Below are positions 11,198 through 21,117 of a stretch of 64,000 nucleotides of DNA, one piece after another (the first letter of the stretch is position 1; every line of letters starts with the position of its first letter). The DNA is taken from assembly GCA_043228905.1 (NCBI GenBank), contig JBHGNT010000014.1, forward strand, positions 8,122,001-8,186,000. The letters are read 5' to 3'. The notes below the pieces were generated by a model. That model had not been told where the DNA came from and searched no databases. It saw nothing but the letters and a program-made list of their open reading frames with translations. This DNA is from Azolla caroliniana (taxonomy: Eukaryota; Polypodiophyta). The position numbers were made by a program, and so were the translations under genes.

Positions 11198-11647
11198 TGT
11201 TATTCCTGGGTCAGACTTGCCTCCAACACAAGGTGTCCCTTCGGAACACTCACCAAAGGGTGGTTACAGTAAGGGATTCAACACTTAACAACCATAATCA
11301 GTTGCCTTCCAGTTCGGTATCCGTATTCACAACACACCTCAAGTACACGCGTAAGATTCATACATTGAGTGCAGTACGGAATAGAATATGAAGATCCACA
11401 AGATATAATAACAAAACTTCCTTATATTAATATTCTATCCCTTAAATATCGATGCCCGGATCCTTTATAGGCACCTGGTTCTGTGTTACAAAACGGTGCC
11501 TAATTGGCAACAGGTTACGAATCGGTCTGAATCCAGATCGGCATACCTATTCCAGATCCATCCGTTCCTATAACTAATAATATTATTATATATCTGGAAA
11601 CCAGCTCGCCCCTTCCTCATTACATACTTGGCTGCCAATGGCCAACA
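11198..11647 (-). repeat. 5' LTR of gypsy B (450 bp)
   Basis: It runs from tgttattcctgg to ggccaaca. It aligns with the LTR of gypsy C at 55186-55575 (shared parts such as ggatcctttataggca and gaatcggtc). On the plus strand ggatcctttatagg hints at a TATA-like element on the opposite strand. Confidence 0.8.
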
Positions 11648-11770
11648 GACCATATAATATCCCGTGGTGAGAATTTACCGTAGTATTCTCTACACTCTCG
11701 TTTAACCCTCACACTTATCCACGTGTATAGAATACTATGGTAAATTCTCACCAAGGGATATTATATGGTC
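11648..11770. repeat. Fold-back (inverted-repeat) sequence, 123 bp
   Basis: Arms of 42 bp (11648-11689 and 11729-11770) are near-perfect reverse complements, beginning gaccatataatatccc and ending gggatattatatggtc; the loop is 39 bp. The right arm plus loop is the reverse complement of the start of the repeat at 15801. It abuts the end of LTR B directly and interrupts the copia D frame. Confidence 0.75.
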
Positions 11771-13130
11771 ATGCCCATAACGCTCCCATCCCGATGCCCT
11801 TGGGCGATTATATTGCCTTCTTCCTCGATGAAGCACTCGAGATGCATGAATCGCACTTGCATTCCATGATCGACAATCTGTCCAACTGACACTAGGTTCT
11901 TCGTAATTCTCGAAACATGTAATACGTTCATCAACTTCCCTTTTTGTCCAACATGACTAAAGGGGACTTCTTCGACATGTTCGATTGGGTGAGGGGTGTC
12001 GTCTCTGGTTTCCACAATTCCCGGTCGTCTCCGGTTTTTCCAAAAATGAGAACCACTCTTCATGGCTCATCATATGGTTTGACGCTCTAGAGTCAACATA
12101 CCATACCTCATCCGACTATGAGGTGGTCTTCTTCATCGAGTTCGCCTTGTGCTTCATCATGAAGGCTGGCCCTTTTCCGGTCTTCCCGATTCCAGATCTT
12201 TCCGATCCTTCTACGTAGTGCGAGCTCTGCCAATTCCCTTGTCCGGCCTTGTCGGATCCGGATTTATCCGTATCAGCATGCTTCTTCCAACACTCGCTTT
12301 CTCGATGGCCTTTCTTGCCAAAGTACCAGCATTCCGTATCGGCTTTCGATTGCCGGTTTCCGGCACCACCTTGACTCCCCCTGCTTGTGCAGGGTTTAGA
12401 ATTGTTGTCGATACCATCTTTGTGCCTCCGATTCTGCTCTTGTCAGTCGTCGCTATTGCGTGCCGACCCACCTTGTCCTCCACGCCCACGGGGCCGATTT
12501 GCCTCTGTGTACAACATCCGGTTGTCTGGTTGACTGTTCCTCGACCCACTCACGTGGTTATCTTCAATCATCAGCATCGATTGCAAGACAAAGAAGGACA
12601 GTGGCTTCTCACGGGTGCAAATTACCATCCGAATAGGCCTGTGCCTTTGCATTAAACCACCGAGGGAGATCTGGACCATATCGTCTTCGTCCACCATCAC
12701 GTTGATGGACCCAATGCATCACAAATCTCCTTTCTTTTGGTGGTATAATCGGTAACGGACATATCCCATTGTCGGATGTTGTTGAGCTCTTGTCAGAGCT
12801 GCAACTTCCGGGTCGTGGTGCTTGCTGCGAAAATCTTCTTCACATTTTCCCAGGCTTCTTTCGCCACTTTTGCATCCCTAATGTAGCCGAGCATCTGATC
12901 GTGCACACAGGACGCGTGACAGTATAATACTCTACTCGCTTCTTGCTCCGACTTCGGGAAGTCCTTTGGCGCTACTTCATTTACTCCTTCGACATAGCTC
13001 TAGTATCCGTGTCTGAGCAAGTATCAGTGCATCTTGTAGGACCAAGATGCATAGTTGCTTCTATCGAGCTTCTCAGTCGGACGCAGCTAGCAATCCCTCT
13101 ATCCATTTCCTTCTTCTGTTTGTTCTTTAC
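11771..13130 (-). pseudogene. Gag and protease/pre-integrase region of copia D
   Basis: Reading the minus strand: gag start region around 13100-12950 (RPTEKLDRSNYASWSYKM), a UBN2-type gag body through 12443 (VHDQMLGYIRDAKVAKEAWE; DYTTKRKEICDALGSINV), a zinc knuckle near 12340-12300 with one Cys lost (CWYFGKKGHRESEC), and a protease/pre-integrase part 12063-11771 (GIVETRDDTPHPIEHVEEV, then ITKNLVSVGQIVDHGMQVRF and IIAQGHRDG). Several stops lie in the gag part, for example TAG in GY-stop-SY where relatives have Trp. Confidence 0.78.
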
Positions 13131-13193
13131 CGGAAGTTAGGTTTTCGTTTTTCTAATTCTTTCTGTCGACAACAGAGGATGTTCAACCCTCGC

Positions 13194-13205
13194 ACTTTAA
13201 TACCA
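13194..13205 (-). promoter_or_regulatory. Primer-binding site of copia D
   Basis: Plus strand actttaatacca gives TGGTATTAAAGT on the minus strand, a decayed form of the initiator-Met tRNA complement (TGGTATCAGAGC) used by most plant copia elements; it touches the LTR start. Confidence 0.6.
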
Positions 13206-13662
13206 TGAAAAAGTTAATGTGCAAAAGCTTAGACAAACTAGCTTAGCCGGATAACAGCAGAAAACAAAGACAGGTTTTATGGAAAGCTTGAATAACACAC
13301 ACACACAGAGTACACGGGAGAGATAGAGAGAGCAGAACAATAAACTCTACTTCAAAATATCACATTGTACATATAATGTGCTCAGTGAGCACTTTTATAC
13401 AAGTCCTTAAAAGGACTGATAGAAGTACTGACCTGTACTTCAATGCTTGTATGAATGACTGACATTGACTCTTAAAAATATACCAACGTACTAGGCTAGG
13501 ACCGTAGACCTCTAACGGCCTACCGGTTACACTCCATTCCAAACGCCAATCCGGCTCTCCGGCTCTCCTCTCCCAACACTGATCCGGTTCTTTATTCCCG
13601 ATACCAATCTGGCTTTCGCTTACTCAGCCAATCCGGATCCTATTGAGTTTGTTCGTTGAACA
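13206..13662 (-). repeat. 5' LTR of copia D (457 bp)
   Basis: It runs from the primer-binding site to gttgaaca, where the E protease frame resumes. It contains gtgctcagtgagcac and ctctaacggcctaccggtt, also found in the LTR pieces at 45689-45909, 47126-47546 and 47817-48045, so these belong to one LTR family. Confidence 0.72.
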
Positions 13663-14641
13663 GAGGCGTCGGAGTCGATGAATCATACTTCTTCTAATGT
13701 AAAGGTGCTAGCCGAACCGGGTGCCGACATGGTGTTTTCCTTATCTCGCGTGACGAACATTCCACTATAGACTTCAAAGTTGGAGTTGTTGGCGTAGTTT
13801 TTGAGTTAACTTACTGGTTTGTGGAAGCTGATTCGTTTCTCTTCTTTCGGCACTTCGCTTTGCGGTGGCCAATCTTCCCACAATTTTTGCAAGTAATGGG
13901 CCTATTTTGCCATCCTTGTTCAAAATGGAAGTTCCCCCTTCTTCCGAAGGTTCCTTGAATGATTTTGTCTTCTTGCCGAAGGTTTGAATTACCTTCGTGA
14001 GATGGGCTGAATTAACCGCCTCTGCCTTGGCCAGATCGGCCTCTTTTATTGCCACAACTTCGTCCTCGGCCACCATCCAAATTTGAGAAGAACATTTGTC
14101 CTTCCGACATCTTACTCTTGGTTCGAACATGGTTCTCTTCAATCAATAATATTGATTGAAGGTCGAAGAACGAAAGAGGGTTTTCCCTCACCAAGATTGT
14201 TGTCCTTATCAGATCAAATTGTGTGAGGCTGCCCACGTACCCTTTCACCATTTCATCCTCTTCATTGTTTATGTTGATGGAGCTAAGTGAGTCGCACATA
14301 CTCTTGATCTTGCATGTGTAATCCGACATGGACATATCCTTTTGTTGAATGTTCTTCAACTCTTGCCTGAGTTGAAGTTTGCGGGCAATTGTGTTAGCGG
14401 CGAAGATTGCTTAGCATGTGATCGTGGACACATGTTGTCAAACAATACATTACCGGACTTGCTCCTTTCTCCCAGTTGGGTAGTTGGAATTTGTGATATC
14501 AAGTTTATTTTCGAGGGTGTCATTGATGTAGCTCCAATACCCTTAGTCGACTAGGTATTGGTTCATCCTGTACTCCCAAGATGAAAAATTGCTCATGTCT
14601 AGCTTTTCACTACAAAGCGAGCTACCCATTTGTGTGTTCAT
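13663..14641 (-). pseudogene. Gag and start of protease of copia E
   Basis: ATG at 14641-14639 starts MNTQMGSSLCSEKLDMSNF with SWEYRMNQYL, the usual copia gag opening. The UBN2-like body includes KNIQQKDMSMSDYTCKIKSM and DLIRTTILVRENPLSFFDLQ. The zinc knuckle CKNCGKIGHRKAKC is near 13850-13890. Protease begins as a stop followed by FIDSDAS, i.e. the usual W-F-I-D-S-G-A-S with Trp turned into TGA and Gly into Asp. Frameshifts occur in between. Confidence 0.8.
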
Positions 14642-14797
14642 GTTGATGTTGTGTCTTCCTTTCTCGGCTTTTCTTCCTTCGATCATGCACATGTGCTACA
14701 TAGCAGCACTACGGTAGCAAATAGTTGGAGTTGTCATCTGCGTCTTGAACACAATCACTATGAGTTAGGTGGCCTTGGTGGATATGCTCAACCACAT
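14642..14797 (-). other. Leader of copia E
   Basis: Between gag ATG and primer-binding site; no frame or structure beyond retrotransposon leader is seen. Confidence 0.4.
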
Positions 14798-14809
14798 GCT
14801 CTGATGCCA
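14798..14809 (-). promoter_or_regulatory. Primer-binding site of copia E
   Basis: Plus strand gctctgatgcca is the complement of TGGCATCAGAGC, one base different from the initiator-Met primer-binding site, directly next to the LTR. Confidence 0.75.
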
Positions 14810-14889
14810 TGCTAATAATTAGGTAATTAACTAAGGGTTAATTAGTATCTAATTATGTGATTAAGCAACATAAGACTATGTGATATGTG

Positions 14890-14923
<34 letters not shown>

Positions 14924-15209
14924 AAGGAAGTTAAATGAGAGATAGAGGGGAAATACACTTATGAACAATAAGACAAATCAGGGATGATTGACAAGAGTGT
15001 AGCTTGAAGACCTTTCTCTCTTTTACTAAGCATCAAAATACAAAAATAACCACAATGTGGTATTATATACATCTCATGTGAAAGGGTGCACATGTGTGAG
15101 GAGAATATAGGTACAAGGATGACTTTGAGAATATAGATTCGATTTATGTAACAACTAAGTTACACGATTGACTAAATAACGAAACCTAGTTGAGCTTGAT
15201 ATCTCAACA
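14810..15209 (-). repeat. 5' LTR of copia E (400 bp)
   Basis: Runs tgctaataatta ... gatatctcaaca, TG...CA, with a (TG)n microsatellite at 14889-14920. Minus-strand start TGTTGAGATATCAAG resembles the LTR start of copia F. Confidence 0.78.
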
Positions 15210-15800
15210 TGAGATAACGTTCCCATTTTGTTGACTTCGTAGCAACATATGCTTGAAGCATGTCCTCAATAGTTTGATTTACTTGTCATGTCTATCCATC
15301 ACATTGAGAATGATTCGTGGAGCTCATGCTCAAGGTAATTTCTAACTTCTTAAAAACTTGTGTCCAACAGTAAACTTTGAATCTCGATCATTCAAAATAT
15401 CTATTTGTAACCCATAAAAACAAAATAACTCAACAAAGAATTGGTAAGCCAAGTCAGAAGTAGTTACCATGGTTTTAGGTAACAATAAACCTGACCATTT
15501 TAGTTAGTCTATCAACTACAACTCAAATGGCACCATAACCTTTTTGATGCAAGAATGGTTAAAACTCATGGATATACTTTCCCATTTATTGTTGAAAATT
15601 TCCATGGATATACTTATGCATGTAACCTTTAATAAGATCTGTACGTAGTCAATTGGGAATAATTACAAAAATATTTTTGTAAAAACTAGACAATACCAAG
15701 GAATGATTGAACTTCTTGACTATTTATTCCGAAAAGTGGGCCGGAATTTGACTTTTTGAATGCAAGATGGAGCAATTTCAACTCGTTCGTGTTATGTGCA
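15210..15800 (-). pseudogene. Integrase core of an old Ty3/gypsy element
   Basis: The minus strand still reads NDRDSKFTVGHKFL, then NHSQCDG, stops, QVNQTIEDMLQAYV and KSTKWERYL, the D...D/E core and following block of a gypsy integrase. Several stops and frame changes show great age. The frame breaks exactly where the copia E LTR begins, so E was inserted into it. Confidence 0.72.
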
Positions 15801-16243
15801 TGACCATATAATATCCCATGGTGAGAATTTACTGTAGTATTCTATACACATGGATAAGTGTGAGGGTTAAACGAGAGTGTAAAGAAGGGGAGGATTACTT
15901 TTAATCCTCAGGATTGAGACAACCCATTAGGCCAAGTGTGAACTTGGCTGGGGGCCTTGGGCATCGCTATAAATATGAGGCCTAGCTACCCTCATTTCAT
16001 CATCTCTTGACTACGTCGAGCCTCTGTTTTGTGGTGGGTCAACTCTTCTAGTGAACGCACCAGCACCAGGTACGACTCGACGCCACAGCGGTGGTATGGG
16101 GCGCCGATCGAGGCTCGAGTCCGTCTTGATCCCTTCGCTCGGGGGTGGTTGGGTGGATCGGCACCCTTCTTTCTCTCTCTCCTTTCTTATTTCATATATC
16201 TTATATCCTTATCATATGCTTACATTAGAGCATCACTCTAACA
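15801..16243 (+). repeat. LTR-like sequence related to the fold-back at 11648
   Basis: It begins tgaccatataatatccc, the same start as the fold-back arms, and its first 80 bases match the right arm and loop of that element. A TATA-like gctataaatatgagg lies near 15971. A possible end is ctctaaca at 16243. No matching 5-bp flanks are seen, so the right border is uncertain. Confidence 0.45.
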
Positions 16244-16797
16244 TTTTGGTTATGAGATTTCTAAGATATGTAGTTGCTATCTTGAAGAACTCACATTGTG
16301 AGATATTCACATAGAACTGTTTGTCACATGATATTTGTAAAACAAAGCTGACATATTTATCATGTTCTTCTACGACTATAAACTTGATATTGATGGAGAG
16401 GAAACAATTGATGGAGATTGTTTTTTAACATATTGAATAAAATGGGTATAATCATTTAGTATGAACATTGAATGGTGAAGATAAAGCAAAGTTTTCTTGA
16501 AGGACTTGAGAGTGGTGTTGAACCAGAATGGTTCAATAAGAGCGAGGGAGAGGGCTTCATTATATAGTGGGTCGTGGAGCATTCTAGGGATTTTCTAAAA
16601 CGTTCGAGGAAGTTCTAAAATGTTCTAGGAAGTTGTAGAATATTTTAGGACGATATAGAAAGTTCCAAGGTTCTACCCATTATGATATTCTATTACAATA
16701 TAATAATTATGACTATCAAATGGTTTCTGGTAAAGTCCTTGGCCTATGTACACATAGGTCATTGGTTTGAGCCATGTAATCACATGGTGGCCATCAC
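16244..16797 (-). repeat. Probable 3' LTR of the chromodomain gypsy
   Basis: On the minus strand a polypurine tract (AAGAGGGGGCTAG) is followed at once by TGTGATGGCCACC, the likely LTR start at 16797. A TATA-like CTATATAATGAAGCC follows near 16565 on that strand. The far border is unclear. A weak tRNA-like A/B-box pair is at about 16728-16774. Confidence 0.55.
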
Positions 16798-17290
16798 ACT
16801 AGCCCCCTCTTAAAATGACAAGTTATTGGAATCGTCATGGTGGTAACAGGACCAGGTTTCTTGGAGAATTGACGATGAAATTCTTTAACTAGATTTGAAG
16901 CATTTGCAAAATTGTTCACAAGTTCCCATGTTTGCTTAGATGTTTGCTCATTTGGATCATAACCCAACCAATCCACCAAATAATATAAAATCTATTGCAT
17001 ATAATCTTCAAATCGAGAATCGTTGCAAATTCATATTTAGGACTATTAGCAATTTGGACAAGAAGTGGTGGTGGCATCACACTATTCGAAATAGAAGTTG
17101 TGGTACAGGGTTCAAGAAGGGAACAATGAAACACTAGATGAACTCGCACATAGGAAGGGAGATCGAGATGGAAAGTCACCTTATTAATTTTTTATGAGAT
17201 CATAAATGCTCCCAATCGTTTATAATCAAGTTTATCACAAGGTCATGTTGTTCTCATGTGTCAACACAATAACCATGCACGATTGCCAAT
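16798..17290 (-). pseudogene. Integrase C-terminus with chromodomain of a Ty3/gypsy element
   Basis: From 17290 down: WLLTRNIRTTRPCDKLDYKR, then INKVTFHLDLPSYVRVHLVF with HCSLLEP, then a chromodomain-like end with IGWVMIQMSKHLSKHGNLVN and VKEFHRQFSKKPGP. The pattern matches chromovirus integrases, whose chromodomain directs insertion to heterochromatin marks. Frame changes occur around 16980. It cannot be the C-terminus of the integrase at 15210-15800 because the order on the minus strand is reversed, so two gypsy remnants are present. Confidence 0.75.
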
Positions 17291-17448
17291 GTGAAACGTA
17301 TGTTGAAGATGATGACAACAAACTATAGTGTTATTGTAGGATGTTGTCACAAAATGTCAATATCAATCTTCGAACCTATAAGCTTTAAACATAAGTCCTA
17401 CACTTTAGCCATTACACTCAATATATTTTCATATCATTATTATTTATT
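17291..17448. other. No gene seen
   Basis: AT-rich stretch between the gypsy remnant and the plastid rRNA insert. Confidence 0.4.
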
Positions 17449-17612
17449 GTTAGAGTATTGGGGGATCTTTCCTTATTACGAGAGCACCGGGAAGGATGCA
17501 CCTCTGGTGTACTAGTTATTGTGCCCACGGTAAATGCTGGGTAGCCAAGTGCGGAGCGGATAATTGTTGAAAGCATCTAAGTTGGAAGCCCACCTCGGGA
17601 TGAGTGCTCTCC
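17449..17612 (+). pseudogene. Plastid 23S rRNA 3' end in nuclear DNA (NUPT)
   Basis: The sequence reads cgagagcaccgggaaggatg, then cacctctggtgtactagtta, cacggtaaatgctgggtagc, gcggataattgttgaaagc and gatgagtgctct. This is the 3' end of bacterial/plastid 23S rRNA (sarcin-ricin loop side to the terminal helix). Many small changes relative to the expected plastid form mark it as a nuclear plastid-DNA fossil, not a working gene. Confidence 0.88.
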
Positions 17613-17651
17613 CACTCGTTCTTAAGAAGTCTCTAATTTGAGAACCCAAGA

Positions 17652-17731
17652 TAAGGTCACGGAAAGACTAGCCGTTTATAACCACGATAGGCGTCAGGTG
17701 GAGCTGCAATAATGTATGCGACTAAGGCATG
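17652..17731 (+). pseudogene. Plastid 4.5S rRNA fragment (NUPT)
   Basis: Reads aaggtcacggaaagactagc, cgtttataaccacgatagg, caggtggagctgcaataatg and tatgcgactaaggcat, i.e. about 80 of the roughly 100 bases of chloroplast 4.5S rRNA, about 40 bases after the 23S end as in plastid operons. The 3' part is missing. Confidence 0.87.
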
Positions 17732-17829
17732 GAATACATAACCATATTCTACCACCAATAAACTCTAACAACTTTCATGATTCATATCAACTACATCATC
17801 TACTTCAACAACCCTTAATTGAAAAAAAC
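17732..17829. other. No gene seen
   Basis: Short AT-rich spacer after the plastid insert. Confidence 0.3.
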
Positions 17830-18702
17830 ATTTGAATTAAGATCTCAGATTCTCCTTTCCTTGCTAATGTAACAATTGAGAAGAAGCAAGTAATTCCTTT
17901 TGCAATGAATTACGTTTCTCTTGACTATTTGATGATTCCCATTCAAAAGACAACAAAGATTCTTCCTAAATCTTACCAACTCCTCAGGTCATACAAAGTG
18001 TCACACTTTAATAACAATGCGCAACTTGAGAAAATGCCATCATGATATCTTAATCTTAGTTTTTCCATGCACCAATCCTTCTTTCTCAATAAAATGTTGC
18101 ATCTTATATATCCATAGTTGTCTTCTTGATGCAAAGCATGTGTCGCAATGACAAATAGCAAAGGACTAAGACAACATCCTTGTGGCACTAATCAAGTGAG
18201 CAGAATTTGTGGAGTGACCCCACGATTCGATATTATATGAGACGTTGGATTTTCCCCAAGTAGAGATATAATTTGAGACATGAAAGGTCCATAACCCATG
18301 CTATGCATCACCCTTGAGATAGAATCAATTGAAATGATCATATGCCTTTTATAAAACTAATTACAATCTACTCAATTCCTGATTTGTATGTTGACCATAA
18401 TATGATATCATTTGAACATGCAATACATTATGAAATATAATTCTACCTATAATAAAACCATATTGAGCTATATCAATATATTGCAGCAAAGTAGCATATA
18501 TTTTATCATAAAGGGGCCCTTTCAAGCAAAGATTTGTACATATCTGTTGTATGTGTTTTGAACACTACATCTTGGTCCATTGACATTCGAAGACATTCTA
18601 CCATAAATGACTTGTCATGCATCGCATAAATTCTATCCAACCTATTCGAATATTACTTGTATTGCATAGATTGATAGGTAAACTTAAGCTCATCTAGATG
18701 CA

Positions 18703-18704
<2 letters not shown>
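17830..18704 (-). pseudogene. LINE fragment L2 (internally deleted)
   Basis: 17830-17965 matches the zinc-binding region of the LINE at 19720-19850; 18188-17973 reads MPQGCCLSPLLFVIATHAL, the RT motif; 18330-18400 matches the RT block around 20900; and 18530-18680 matches the endonuclease part near 21950-22140. The middle parts are missing, so it is a deleted copy of the same LINE family on the same strand. Confidence 0.75.

Positions 18705-18761
<57 letters not shown>
18705..18761. repeat. (CT)n microsatellite
   Basis: About 28 CT units, followed by a short T run. It directly borders the 3' end of the large LINE; a similar tract borders its 5' end at 30124-30178. Confidence 0.95.
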
Positions 18762-18765
<4 letters not shown>

Positions 18766-18769
18766 TTTT

Positions 18770-20060
18770 TTTGGTGAAAACACACAATTATATTAATAAA
18801 TGTGTGTAAAAAACACTCCTTACAATGGGTGTGACCATGAAGTATGGTCACCCACATGGGTAATGGAACATGTTGAATTGCCAATAGGCAAGACGAACAT
18901 TCCACCAAGGAAAGGATTTCCACTTGCTCCAATAAAGAAAATTGCCACATTAGTACTCCCTTCAACTTTCGTAGATATGTTTTCACTCCATGTCTACCAT
19001 CGAATACAAAAGTGTTGCGCATATTCCAATTATGATGCAATCCCCAATATCTCAAAAATAGAAAAACAATCTCCATCTCTGACTTTGGGTCCACCTATGT
19101 AAATTGTGTAAACACCCATTGTCTAGGTGTCAAATAACAACGAGATAAAACTTGCCAAATTTGAGAAATGTAACTCCAAATCTGAGAAGCAATCAGGCAT
19201 TGTATAAATCAATGAGTACTATCTTCCATTTGAACAGTGCAAAAAAATCAATTACCCGTTGCTAGTCCACGATGCTTTAGAGCTAATCCCAAAGGCAATC
19301 CTCCAATCAAAACTCTCCAAATGAAGACCTTTGCTACAAGTGGCAATTTAGAATGCCAACTACATTGTAAGATTTACCACCACCCATGACCAGATTTGTG
19401 TAATCCCCATTCTTCTTCAGCCTTAGATGATAACCATCCAAGAGACTCAACAGAGCAATGATATAAAAGATTAGTAGTCACTTGTAACAACTATGTTTGA
19501 CCCTTTAAACACCAATCAATCCACGGTTGTTCTCCTGTTTGTAGAGGTAAGTGACCTTGCTCAATGGAATATTTCGTAGTTGTTACCAAATAAACCCATA
19601 ATTAGGCGGAATGCATAATAATTGTCGTGCTTCAACAAACTCCAAAATTCTTTGAGATGGAGCCTCAACTATATCTCCCACCTTTTTTACCCCCAAACGA
19701 AACAAACGATTAAATTGAGAGCGTAATCTCTCCTTTCCTGGCCAACATAATAACCAAGAAGACACAAGCAACTCTTTTTGCAAAGAATTACAATGCTCTC
19801 TACTAGATGATGGTTTCCATACACATAACAAGAGTGCTTCTTGCCATGAGGTAACCAAGTGTTGAACACATGTAGAGCCCGGAATCCTAAGTGAAATACA
19901 TCCATTTAGTAATCACCACCATGAAGCCTTAATTGTTGTCCTCCCATGTGTTAAACCCTTGTTCTCAATGAAATATTGAACAAAAATATCCATGGTTGTG
20001 AGTTTGAACACATGTCTTATAATAATGAAAATCTATGAGCCATCATATGCTTAGATAAGT
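18770..20060 (-). pseudogene. LINE ORF2 C-terminal region (zinc-binding)
   Basis: Fragments at 19858-19583 (QLLCIPPNYGF) and 19094-18770 (WNMRNTFVFDG, then HQKK at the end) correspond to the region after RT in plant LINEs, including the RT-associated zinc-binding domain. It is full of stops and shifts. The same segment occurs again at 30290-30720. Confidence 0.65.
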
Positions 20061-21117
20061 TCTATACTCCAGCTCCCCCCAAGCGCTTAGGAGTTGCTAG
20101 ATGATTCCATGTAACCCAAGTGATTCCCATCTTATCCCTTTTCTTCCACAACAAATATCGAAGAGGTTGCAAAATAGAATACAAAGCCTTCTTTGTCCAC
20201 GGCAGCATTGGCAAGTAATATAATATCATAGGTTCCATAATACATTGTACAACCCTCAAATGTACATGAAATGGCCAAGATTGTGATTTCCAATACATGA
20301 ACTTTTCCCTCAACTTACTAGACCTCCATTCAACCATTCAATCAATTGACCATTTGTAACATTCATTCCTAATGGATAGCCCAAGTGTCGAAAAATAGAG
20401 CCTTTCTTCACCACGGATCCTTGCCATCCTAAACATTCCAAATCCCTTTCAGTACATGATATGAGACTAGACTTCCTCCAATTAATATGTAATCCGGAAG
20501 CCAATGCAAATTGGTTCCATACAAGCATCCCCTTCTCAATATTCTCTCGTGAGGCTTGTAGAAACATGAAAGAATCATCCGCCAAAGCTTGTGCAATTAG
20601 TTTCCCTCCAGACGGAAGGTGTAGACCCACAATATCACCATTTGTTGCAAGCCTTGATAGCATCACTAACAATGGATGAGTAACAACAGCAAACAACAAC
20701 GGGCTAATAGGGCATCCTTGACGAACGGATCTTGTAAGGGCAATATCTGATGTAACTCCTCCATTAAGCATGACTCGAGACACTACATCTTGTCCTAATA
20801 AAAATATGAGGCGAGACATACGAGGTCCAAAGCCCATTGTATGCATTAAGCTAGAAACAAAGGACCAATTAACATGATCATAACCTTTCTCCAAATCTAA
20901 TTGCACCATAATCAATTCTTGATGAGTGTTTCGAGCATAATCCATGGCCATTTGAACATTCAACACATTATGCAATATATTCCTACCTACAATAAAAACC
21001 ATATTGGGCGGGATGTATCAACTTTGGCAAATACTTTTGCAATCTATTTGCCAAGACCTTTGTAAATATCTTATACAACCCCCCCATCAAAGAAATAGGT
21101 CTCCATTGATGAAATGA
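20061..21117 (-). pseudogene. LINE ORF2 reverse transcriptase
   Basis: The frame 21002-20310 carries ELIMVQLDLEKGYDHVNW, then SVRQGCPISPLLFAVV and QALADDSFMF, i.e. RT blocks with ADDS as catalytic box, and SGLHINWRKSSLIS. A stop/frame change near 20310-20337 precedes the thumb region (SWPFHVHLRVVQCIM, WVTWNHLATPKRLGGAG). LINE RT copies its own RNA at the nicked target. Confidence 0.85.

Larger units (their letters stand above)
7807..11647 (-). mobile_element. Ty3/gypsy retrotransposon B, right part
   Basis: Minus-strand order is 5' LTR (11647-11198), primer-binding site, leader, gag (10822-9407), protease (about 9262-8350) and the first part of RT (8167-7807). RT is cut at 7806/7807 by gypsy A; the rest must lie left of the window. 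It is clearly the same family as gypsy C at the right end (RT, protease, gag and LTR all align), so C serves as its reference. Several stops are present. Confidence 0.88.
11771..13662 (-). mobile_element. Ty1/copia retrotransposon D, right part
   Basis: Minus-strand order is LTR (13662-13206), primer-binding site, gag and the start of pol, cut at 11770. The rest lies beyond the nested elements, outside the window. Its right LTR end abuts the protease motif of copia E, whose frame is interrupted there. Confidence 0.82.
13663..15209 (-). mobile_element. Ty1/copia retrotransposon E, right part
   Basis: LTR, primer-binding site, gag and the beginning of protease are present on the minus strand. 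The protease is interrupted at 13662 by copia D. Its own LTR end at 15209 interrupts an older gypsy integrase. Confidence 0.82.

Noticed and set aside
16728-16774. Fourth tRNA-like module
   Set aside because: The B-box (ggtttgagcc) is weak and the sequence is the start of a gypsy LTR, so the similarity may be chance.
17449-17731. Functional rRNA genes
   Set aside because: Only the 3' end of 23S and part of 4.5S are present, with many changes, no neighbours 16S or 5S; a nuclear plastid fossil.
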